Below are positions 50,380 to 57,741 of a DNA stretch of 64,000 bases, piece after piece. The notes below the pieces were generated by a model. The model was not told the origin of the DNA. It saw nothing but the letters and a program-made list of their open reading frames with translations, and searched no databases. Position 1 is the stretch's first letter. Every line of letters begins with the position of its first letter. This stretch comes from Actinopolyspora lacussalsi subsp. righensis (GTDB lineage Bacteria > Actinomycetota > Actinomycetes > Mycobacteriales > Pseudonocardiaceae), in contig NZ_FPAT01000005.1 in NCBI RefSeq assembly GCF_900116555.1, forward strand, positions 62,001 to 126,000, in the 5' to 3' direction. Made by a program: the position numbers and the translations under genes.

Positions 50380-50416
50380 AAAGCGGAAGTTCGTTCGGTG
50401 CGGATGAGAACAACTT

Positions 50417-50539
50417 ATGCCAACGGTCGCCGATCTCGCCCGACAAGCCGGTACACCGATGAGCACCACGTCCTCCGACGCCGGCGGAGAGCGGTTCATC
50501 CCGGAGGACACGGGCGACCGTGCGGGTCGGGGTGTTCAC
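50417..50539 (+). pseudogene. Truncated LacI-family regulator (DNA-binding part only)
   Basis: From ATG 50417 the product reads MPTVADLARQAG, TPMSTTS, then SDAGGERFIPEDT. It aligns without gaps with the LacI-family helix-turn-helix and hinge (for example MPTIADVAxxAGVSPSTVS and the GKRPISEET segment). After about 40 residues the homology stops and the frame becomes Pro/Arg-rich. The effector domain is absent. The start is preceded by a weak GGATGAG. It is best read as a decayed regulator of the adjoining sugar operon. Confidence 0.6.
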
Positions 50540-50765
50540 CGCTGGACGCACCCGCCACGACAGGTTTCGCGGACACCGAAACCTCCCACCGACGTGAGCG
50601 CCGTTGAGCTTCCGCCCCAGCGGCGAGAAGAACGTGCCGGTGACGCCCGAGCGAGCGGGAACGCGGGCTCCGGGCCTCGCGCACTCACCCGAGCGAACGA
50701 GGCGACGGAACCACGGCACCTCGCGACCGACAGGAACGCCACGGGACCGGAAGAAGGTGGCAACG

Positions 50766-52112
50766 GTGCGATTACCGACAAGCATAATCGAACCGCTTCG
50801 ACAACCTCGCTTCGGAGGAAGCGGAATCGACCGTTCGGCGGAAAGCGGAAGGGCCACGGCGGGCTCGGACGGGCACGGGGCACGCGGTCCCCGGTGGCCC
50901 CGTTCGAGAGCCAGGATGGTCACCTTCGGCCTGGCGCTGCTGTTGGTCACCGCGGGCTGCACGGGCGGGGTGAGCTCCCGGCCCGCTGACGTGGTCGTCG
51001 AGCTCGACCACTACACCAGCGCCGAGGCAGGTCGCCAGTTCCGTTCGGTGCTGGACCGGTGCGCCAAACGGTTCGGGCTGCGCATCCGCAGGCAGAACGT
51101 CCCGGTCGATCAGCTCATGCCCAAGGTCCTCCGGGACGCCACGGCCCATTCCCTTCCCGATCTGCTGTTCGTGGACAACCCCGATCTGAAGACCGTGGCC
51201 AAAACGGGAGCGCTCACCGAGCTGAGCCAGTACGGGCTCAGCGGCGAGGGGTTCTACCCCGGCATCGTCGAGGCCGGCAGCTACCGGGGAAAGCTCTACG
51301 GCCTGGCACCCGGGGTGAACGGGCTCGCGCTGTTCTACAACCGCACCATGTTCGAACGGGCCGGCCTGGAGCCGCCGGAAACCTGGCAGGAGATGCGAAG
51401 CGCGGCCAGGGAGTTGACCGAGGGCTCGACCCACGGAATCGCGTTCTCGGCGCTCGCCTCCGAAGAGGGATCCTGGCAGTTCGAGCCCTTCCTGTGGAGC
51501 AACGGAGGCTCGCTCGATTCCCTGGACTCGCGGCGGTCCGTCGAGGCGCTGGAGTTCTGGTCCGGTTTGGTCGAGGACGGCCTGGCATCGAGATCGGTGG
51601 TCAACTGGAACCAGAACGACGTCATCGACCGCTTCGCCGGTGGAAACGCCGCGATGATGATCAACGGTTCCTGGTCGTTGTCCTCATTGGATGATTCCGG
51701 GGTGGACTACGGCATCGTCACGCTCCCGACGCCGAGTACGGACATCGCCCCGAAGGTGCCGCTGGGTGGTGAGGTCGGCGCGATCCCGGAGACGACCCCG
51801 GAGCGGCAGCGCGATGCCGCTCGGGTGCTGGGCTGCATGCTCGAGCGGGACAACATGCTGGATTGGACGAGCGACCACGCCTACGTACCGGGGCGCACGA
51901 AGGTGGCCGAGCAGTACGCCGCGGACCGTCCGGTCATGAAACCGTTCGTCGAGGAGGTGGCAACCGGCCGGGCCCGCACCGCCGAGCTGGGACCGCGCTA
52001 CCGCGAGGTCTCACAGGGGTTGGCCGACGCGATCCAGGCCACGATCGCGGGATCGACCAGTCCGCGAGAAGCATTGGAACGGGCGGCACGCATCGCGGCG
52101 AACGCGGACTGA
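50766..52112 (+). CDS. Sugar ABC transporter substrate-binding lipoprotein
   Basis: This 448-aa protein is a cluster-B solute-binding protein. A lipobox LVTAGC places the modified Cys at residue 65 when the GTG at 50766 is used; a later ATG at 50917 would give a signal without its positive n-region. The mature part has KLYGLAPGVNGLALFYNRTMF and NAAMMINGSWSLS, typical of sugar-binding lobes. It delivers oligosaccharides to the permeases downstream. The following xylose genes suggest a xylose-containing ligand. The N-terminal Arg-rich extension before the signal is unusual, so the start is not certain. Confidence 0.85.
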   Translation: MRLPTSIIEPLRQPRFGGSGIDRSAESGRATAGSDGHGARGPRWPRSRARMVTFGLALLLVTAGCTGGVSSRPADVVVELDHYTSAEAGRQFRSVLDRCAKRFGLRIRRQNVPVDQLMPKVLRDATAHSLPDLLFVDNPDLKTVAKTGALTELSQYGLSGEGFYPGIVEAGSYRGKLYGLAPGVNGLALFYNRTMFERAGLEPPETWQEMRSAARELTEGSTHGIAFSALASEEGSWQFEPFLWSNGGSLDSLDSRRSVEALEFWSGLVEDGLASRSVVNWNQNDVIDRFAGGNAAMMINGSWSLSSLDDSGVDYGIVTLPTPSTDIAPKVPLGGEVGAIPETTPERQRDAARVLGCMLERDNMLDWTSDHAYVPGRTKVAEQYAADRPVMKPFVEEVATGRARTAELGPRYREVSQGLADAIQATIAGSTSPREALERAARIAANAD

Positions 52113-52131
52113 CGTCGACGGTGTCGAGTGG

Positions 52132-53103
52132 ATGGTTGCCATGACGACGAATACGCGAACGACGAGCGGAACCAGTCGGCCGCGACACGCCAACCGGAAA
52201 CCGGGCGGCCACGGCGAGCGTCTGGTCCAGTGGACCTTCGTCCTGCCGATGATGCTGTTCCTCCTGCTGTTCTTCTGCTATCCGGTACTGCGGAACCTGA
52301 CGATGAGCTTCCAGGAGTGGACCGTCGCCTCGTTCTACGAGGGCGGTTCCCCGTTCGTGGGGCTGGACAACTACATCGCGCTGGTCACCGATCCGATCTT
52401 CGGCAGAGCGGTGCTGAACACGGCCCTGTTCACCGCGGGATCGTTGTTGTTCCAGTTCGTGATCGGGCTGGGGCTCGCGGTGTTCTTCCAGCGGCGTTTC
52501 CCGCTCAGCGGGACGTTGCGCGGCCTGATGCTGCTGCCGTGGTTGTTGCCGCTGGTTGTTTCCGGCGCGGTGTTCCGCTGGATCTACGACGAGGGGTTCG
52601 GGGTGCTCAACCAGCTGCTGCTGGGGCTGCACCTGATCTCGGATCCGATCCCCTGGCTCTCCAGCACCCAGTACGCACTGACCTCGGCGATCATCGCCAA
52701 CATCTGGGTCGGGGTGCCGTTCAACCTGGTCATCCTGCACAGCGGACTGCAGGCCGTACCCGCTTCGCTCTACGAGGCCGCCGCCCTGGACGGGGCGGGA
52801 CCGTGGCAACGGTTCCGGATGATCACCCTTCCGCTGCTGCGCCCCGTGATCGCCATCGTGCTGATGCTGGGGCTGATCTACACCCTCAAGGTGTTCGACA
52901 TGATCATGATTCTCACCGGCGGTGGCCCCGCGAACGCCAGTGAAACGCTGACCACCTGGTCGTTCGCCCTGTCGTTCGAGGAGTTCGACTTCGGGCAGGG
53001 AGCGGCGGTGGGCAACTTACTCATCGTGATCGCGCTGGTGTTCGCGTTGTTGTACCTGCGTTCCATCCGGAACACGTTCAGCTCACAGGGGGAGCGAGGA
53101 TGA
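52132..53103 (+). CDS. Sugar ABC transporter permease (MalF/UgpA type)
   Basis: The 323-aa permease has six TM segments and the cytoplasmic EAA motif EAAALDGAGPWQRFRMITLP that contacts the ATPase. An N-terminal Arg/His-rich tail precedes the first helix. An in-frame ATG at 52141 has a better ribosome site (GGATGG) and may be the true start. It begins 19 nt after the binding-protein stop. No ATPase gene follows, as usual in actinobacteria, where a shared MsiK ATPase energises many sugar importers. Confidence 0.9.
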   Translation: MVAMTTNTRTTSGTSRPRHANRKPGGHGERLVQWTFVLPMMLFLLLFFCYPVLRNLTMSFQEWTVASFYEGGSPFVGLDNYIALVTDPIFGRAVLNTALFTAGSLLFQFVIGLGLAVFFQRRFPLSGTLRGLMLLPWLLPLVVSGAVFRWIYDEGFGVLNQLLLGLHLISDPIPWLSSTQYALTSAIIANIWVGVPFNLVILHSGLQAVPASLYEAAALDGAGPWQRFRMITLPLLRPVIAIVLMLGLIYTLKVFDMIMILTGGGPANASETLTTWSFALSFEEFDFGQGAAVGNLLIVIALVFALLYLRSIRNTFSSQGERG

Positions 53104-53918
53104 CTACCACGCGACGCGTCGGCAACACCGTGGTCGGAGTCCTGCTGGTGCTCGTGTTCCTGGCACCGGTCTACTGGATGATCAACGTTTCGCTGCAGAG
53201 CAGCGACGCGTTGCTGCGGACACCGCCCGCCTGGTTCCCGTTCGACCCGACCTGGAGCGGCTATGCCGAGGCCCTCCGCACCCAGGGCTCGCATCTGGTG
53301 ACCAGCCTGGTGATCGCGTTGGGCACCGTGGTGTTCACGCTGCTGGTGAGCGCACCGGCCGCCTACGCCCTCGCGCGGTTCCGGCTGCGCGGCACGCTCG
53401 CACTGGTGCTGGTCGTGCTGCTGGTGCAGATGGTTCCCGGCATCGTGATGGCCAACTCGCTGTATCCGATCTTCAGCGGGGTCGGGCTGCTGGACAGCTA
53501 TCCCGGCATGATCCTCGCCGATTCGACGCTGACCGTACCGTTCGCGGTGCTGATACTGCGCACCTTCATGAGCGGCGTCCCCGGTGAGCTGATCGAGGCG
53601 GCCCGGGTCGACGGTTGCGGCCAGTGGCGCACTTTCGGCTCCGTGGTGCTACCGGTGTGCCGCAACGCGGTGATCACGGCAGGGCTGTTCAGCTTCCTGT
53701 TCGCCTGGGCCGACTTCCTGTTCGCCGTCAGCTTCACCACCGGCAACACCATTCAACCGATCACGGTGGGGATCTATCGCTTCGTGGGGAACCAGACGAC
53801 GAACTGGAACGGCGTCATGGCCACCGCGGTACTCGCCTCCATTCCCGCCGCCGTCCTACTGCTGACGGCACAACGCTACGTCGCGGCGGGAATCACCGGG
53901 GGCGGAGTGAAGGAATGA
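53100..53918 (+). CDS. Sugar ABC transporter permease (MalG/UgpE type)
   Basis: This 272-aa permease has six TM segments and the EAA motif region ELIEAARVDGCGQWRTFG. It overlaps the first permease by 4 nt (ATGA). The two permeases form the heterodimeric channel of the importer. Its stop overlaps a possible early start of the next gene (ATGA at 53915). Confidence 0.9.
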   Translation: MTTTRRVGNTVVGVLLVLVFLAPVYWMINVSLQSSDALLRTPPAWFPFDPTWSGYAEALRTQGSHLVTSLVIALGTVVFTLLVSAPAAYALARFRLRGTLALVLVVLLVQMVPGIVMANSLYPIFSGVGLLDSYPGMILADSTLTVPFAVLILRTFMSGVPGELIEAARVDGCGQWRTFGSVVLPVCRNAVITAGLFSFLFAWADFLFAVSFTTGNTIQPITVGIYRFVGNQTTNWNGVMATAVLASIPAAVLLLTAQRYVAAGITGGGVKE

Positions 53919-54055
53919 CGTTCGCGAGGTTCGGAAGCGGATCGTTCCGCGCCCCCGGCGACCGGTTCGTGGAGTTCCTCCGACACGACGGGGTTCTTCC
54001 GGTCCCGCGGATCAGTCAAGGACCCGATCGACCACGGCTACAGGAAGGCGGAATC

Positions 54056-56041
54056 ATGCGAGGTGCCCACGAGAGCGACGGGGCATTGGAGTGGACCCAC
54101 GGTCAGGAAACCGTTCGGATCGAACCCTGGGGGCGGGACAGCCTGCGGGTGCGAGCCGGATTCGCTCCGGTGGTCGACGACCTTCCCGGGGCGCTCGTCG
54201 AACGTCCCGACTCCGGCGAGGCTCCCGGGATCACCATCGGGGACTCCCTCGCCAGGATCACCAACGGTTCCCTGACCGCCGAGATCGACACGGCGGGAAT
54301 GCTGCGTTTCGTCGACGCGAACGACGGCGGCGAACTGCTGGCGGAGCAACCCGCGCACTTCTGGTGGCCCGGGCCGCGGCTCTACGGGTCCAGCTCCGGC
54401 AGCAACAGGCGCATGGAGCAGTGTTTCCGGGCCTACGACGAGGAGCGGATCTACGGGCTGGGGCAGCACACGCACGGACTGCTCGACCAGAAGGGGACCG
54501 TGCTGGATCTGGTGCAGCGCAACGCGGAGGTCTCCATTCCCTTCCTGCTCTCGAGCAGGGGATACGGCTTTCTGTGGAACAACCCGGCGGTCGGCAGGGT
54601 CGAGTTCGCGCACAACGGGACCAGGTGGGTGGCCGACAGCACCAGGCAGCTGGACTACTGGGTCACCACCGGCCGGACACCGGCCGATCTGCTGGGCAAC
54701 TACACCGAGGTCACCGGCCGGCCCCCGATGCTGCCGGAGTGGGCCGCCGGGTTCTGGCAGAGCAAACTGCGGTACCGCTCCCAGGAGGAACTGCTGGAGG
54801 TGGTCCGGGAGTACCGCCGTCGCGGGCTGCCGCTGTCGGTGATCGTCTCGGACTTCTTCCACTGGCCCCACCTGGGCGAGTGGAAGTTCGATCCGGCCGA
54901 GTACCCGGACCCGGCGGCCATGCTGCGCGAGCTCGACGAGGCCGGAGTGCGCCTGATGGTCTCGATCTGGCCCTCGGTCAACCCGCTCAGCGAGAACTTC
55001 GAGCGAATGAGCCGGGAGGGGTTGCTGGTCGAGACCGAGGCCGGGGTCCCGTACCACGCGCCGTGGCGGGACAAGGGGTTCGACGTCGAGATGCCGGTGG
55101 CCTTCTACGACGCCACGAACCCCCGGGCGCGACGGTTCGTCTGGGACCGGGCGCGGGAGCACTACTACGAACTGGGAGTGCGGGTTTGGTGGTTGGACGC
55201 CTGTGAACCGGAGATCCGCCCGGGTACTCCGGAGAACCTGCGGTTCGCGGAGGGGCCGGGCAGGGAGGTGTTCAACCTGTATCCGCTGCGGCACGCCCAG
55301 GGATTCCACGACGGGATGCGGGAGGAGGGTGAGACCGAGATCGTGTCACTGTGCCGTTCCGCGTGGGCAGGCAGTCAACGCTACGGTGCGGCTCTGTGGT
55401 CCGGCGACATCGACGCCACCTTCGAATCGCTGCGGGCTCAGGTGCGTGCCGGGTTGAACGTCGCGTTGTCCGGGATTCCCTGGTGGACCACTGACATCGG
55501 CGGGTTCCACGGTGGCGATCCGGATTCGGAGTACTTCCGGGAGCTGGTGGTGCGGTGGTTCCAGTACGGGGTGTTCTGCCCGCTGTTCCGGCTGCACGGA
55601 AACCGCGATCCGCGTATGCCGCTGGGGCCGGAGATGACCGGTGGGCCCAACGAGGTGTGGTCGTTCGGCGAGCGGGCCTACGAGTCGATCCGCGAGACGC
55701 TGTTCCTCCGGGAGCGGCTCCGGCCGTACCTGATGGAGCAGATGCGTGTGGCGCACGAACGCGGTCTGCCGCCGATGCGCCCGTTGTTCGTCGACTATCC
55801 GGGTGACGAGCGGGTGTGGGACGTCGAGGACCAGTTCCTGCTCGGTCCGGACGTGCTGGTGGCGCCGGTGACCGAGTACGGCGCACGGGAGCGCTCGGTA
55901 CGGCTACCGCGCGGCGACAGGTGGGTCGGCGCCTGGGACGGGCGGACGTTCGACGGCGGCACCACGATCACGGTCGGGGCCCCGCTGGAGACGGTGCCGG
56001 TGTTCCGAAAGGAGGGGGCGAGCGTGGAACTGGGCAAGTAG
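54056..56041 (+). CDS. GH31 alpha-xylosidase/alpha-glucosidase
   Basis: The 661-aa intracellular enzyme belongs to glycoside hydrolase 31. The nucleophile is D381 in VWWLDACEPEI and the acid/base is D451 in ALWSGDIDATFESL. The conserved barrel segments PMLPEWAAGFWQSKLRY and WWTTDIGGFHGG are present. The WLDxxEPE variant is common in the alpha-xylosidase group that releases xylose from xyloglucan oligosaccharides. The ATG at 54056 has AGGAAGG upstream. An in-frame ATG at 53915 overlaps the permease stop and would add 47 residues. No signal peptide, so imported oligosaccharides are the likely substrate. Confidence 0.88.
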   Translation: MRGAHESDGALEWTHGQETVRIEPWGRDSLRVRAGFAPVVDDLPGALVERPDSGEAPGITIGDSLARITNGSLTAEIDTAGMLRFVDANDGGELLAEQPAHFWWPGPRLYGSSSGSNRRMEQCFRAYDEERIYGLGQHTHGLLDQKGTVLDLVQRNAEVSIPFLLSSRGYGFLWNNPAVGRVEFAHNGTRWVADSTRQLDYWVTTGRTPADLLGNYTEVTGRPPMLPEWAAGFWQSKLRYRSQEELLEVVREYRRRGLPLSVIVSDFFHWPHLGEWKFDPAEYPDPAAMLRELDEAGVRLMVSIWPSVNPLSENFERMSREGLLVETEAGVPYHAPWRDKGFDVEMPVAFYDATNPRARRFVWDRAREHYYELGVRVWWLDACEPEIRPGTPENLRFAEGPGREVFNLYPLRHAQGFHDGMREEGETEIVSLCRSAWAGSQRYGAALWSGDIDATFESLRAQVRAGLNVALSGIPWWTTDIGGFHGGDPDSEYFRELVVRWFQYGVFCPLFRLHGNRDPRMPLGPEMTGGPNEVWSFGERAYESIRETLFLRERLRPYLMEQMRVAHERGLPPMRPLFVDYPGDERVWDVEDQFLLGPDVLVAPVTEYGARERSVRLPRGDRWVGAWDGRTFDGGTTITVGAPLETVPVFRKEGASVELGK

Positions 56042-56303
56042 GCGGGACCCGGTGCGAGGCCCTCCTGCTCGGCGGGCCACCCATCGTACGGGCACGATTC
56101 CCGTGGTGGTCTCGGCTCGGTTCCGGTGGCGTCGGCAGGCACCGCCGAAACCGGGAGCACATGGCCGCCACGGGATGCTCGCTCGGCGTGACGGAGTGGT
56201 GCAAGAGTGGCCCGATGTGGCGGGATGGCGACTGCACGTCCGGGCGCGAGCGTTCGTATCCGGCCACGAGCAGGTCGCGAACCCCCGCGATGGAGAACGG
56301 TGC

Positions 56304-57497
56304 CTACTCGAAGGATGCGAGGAAGCTGCTCACCGCGGCTTCGGCGGCACCGAGCAGGTGTCCCTGCTCCCCCAGCCGAGCGCTGCCGAGTTCCACCGGC
56401 AGTTCGGGAAGTCCCCGCACGCGTTCGAGGCTGTGGCGCAGTTCTCCCTCGGCGTGCCGTAGCAGAGGTCGCAGCAGCCCACCGAGCAGTACCAGTCCCG
56501 GATCGAAGATGTTTATCAGATTGGCCAGACCGGTCGCGACCGGCGCGCAGAGCTGCCGGAACGCGTCGAGCGCTTCGGCGTCCCCCCGTTCGGCGCGGTC
56601 GAACAGCCGTTCCAGTTCGGCCTGTCTGTCGGCGGGTTCGACGACGCCGATCCGCCGCAGCAGGGCATCGGCCCCGATCTCGGTTTCCCAACAGCCCCGG
56701 GCACCACAGTGGCAGGTTCTGCCGCCGGGACTCGTGATCATGTGCCCGATCTCGCCCGCGTATCCGGTGTTGCCGGTGAGCAGCTGGTCGTGGGCCACGA
56801 TCCCGGCGCCCACGCCGACACCCGCGGACACGTACACCAGGTCGGTTCGATCCCTGCCCGCACCACGACGGTGTTCGGCCAGGGCGGCCAGCCGTGCCTC
56901 GTTGCCGACCACCACCGGAGCCGTGATATCCGCCGACTCGCGCAGTCGTTGCCCGAGCGCCAGCTCGTGCCAACCGAGGTTGGGAGCGCGGGTGACCACA
57001 CCGTCCTCGTCCCGTACCAGGCCGGGCACCGCCACCCCCACCGCGATGGGCGGGGCCTCGGTCGTCGTCACGAGCTCGCGGACCAGTCGTGCGAGCTGCT
57101 CCAGCCCCGGTGTGGGGTCACCGGGCGAGTGTTCGTGCTGGGTGGTCATCTCCTCGAGAACGTTGCCTCCCAGCCCCACTCTGCCGATGCGTACGGTGTC
57201 CACGTCGATGGCTATGGCGAGCACGTAGGCGCGTTCGTCGCGCAGCGAGACGATCAGCGGGGGACGTCCCCGGCCGGTTCTGCCCGGCTGCTGCTGGCTC
57301 GAACCGCTTTCCAGCACCAGCCCGCGTTCGGTCAGTTCCCCCACCAGGTCCGCGATGGCGCTGCGGGTGAGTCCGGTCACTTCGCCGAGTCCGACCCGGC
57401 TGGTGGGGCCCCGCAGGTGCAGATGACGCAGCAGCGCCCGGAGATTGTGACGTCGCAGGCTGGCCGGATCGCGGCCCTGCGCGGTCGATGCGGTCAC
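56304..57497 (-). CDS. ROK-family transcriptional repressor (XylR-like)
   Basis: This 397-aa protein has an N-terminal winged helix (SLRRHNLRALLRHLHLRGP then GLTRSAIADLVGELTERGLV) and a ROK kinase-like sugar-binding domain with GVGVGAGIV. The zinc motif GEIGHMITSPGGRTCHCGARGCWE is quoted here as the His ligand and CHCGARGC cluster. It should bind xylose or glucose and repress the divergent GH3 operon and perhaps others. The GTG at 57497 follows GAGGA at 5 nt. An in-frame ATG 36 codons upstream is possible. Repeats lie in the intergenic region. Confidence 0.9.
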   Translation of the reverse strand: MTASTAQGRDPASLRRHNLRALLRHLHLRGPTSRVGLGEVTGLTRSAIADLVGELTERGLVLESGSSQQQPGRTGRGRPPLIVSLRDERAYVLAIAIDVDTVRIGRVGLGGNVLEEMTTQHEHSPGDPTPGLEQLARLVRELVTTTEAPPIAVGVAVPGLVRDEDGVVTRAPNLGWHELALGQRLRESADITAPVVVGNEARLAALAEHRRGAGRDRTDLVYVSAGVGVGAGIVAHDQLLTGNTGYAGEIGHMITSPGGRTCHCGARGCWETEIGADALLRRIGVVEPADRQAELERLFDRAERGDAEALDAFRQLCAPVATGLANLINIFDPGLVLLGGLLRPLLRHAEGELRHSLERVRGLPELPVELGSARLGEQGHLLGAAEAAVSSFLASFE

Positions 57498-57531
57498 GTG
57501 GTCCTCGCTTCGCGGCTCATCGCTTCCCTCA

Positions 57532-57557
57532 CCAGTCAACGTTCGCCAGTCAACGTT
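57532..57557. repeat. Direct repeats, candidate ROK operator
   Basis: CCAGTCAACGTT occurs twice with a 2-nt gap (57532-57543 and 57546-57557). The second copy is part of CAACG-N6-CGTTG. They lie between the divergent ROK and GH3 genes, followed by an AT-rich segment (57605-57645) that is the probable GH3 promoter. Confidence 0.5.
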
Positions 57558-57741
57558 GCACCGTTGCGCGGCGCCAACGGGTGTGGGGGTTGACACGCCG
57601 CCCATTTTGTTTTTACCTCTTACAAATAATATTTAACACGTCACATCGCATGATCGCGGCAGCGGCGCACCGGTGAACGACCGGATCCGGTCCCGCTGTC
57701 GAGACCGAACGACATTTGGCACCGAGTTGACGGAGAGCTGG

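Larger units (their letters stand above)
50102..50765. other. Regulatory region with promoter, LacI operator and LacI remnant
   Basis: This 664-bp stretch holds no intact gene. It contains a good promoter (TTGACG at 50333, TACTGT at 50356), a LacI-type palindrome (50366-50379) and a truncated LacI N-terminus (from 50417), each annotated separately. The last 220 bp before the binding-protein gene are open in several frames but show no domain. Confidence 0.6.
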
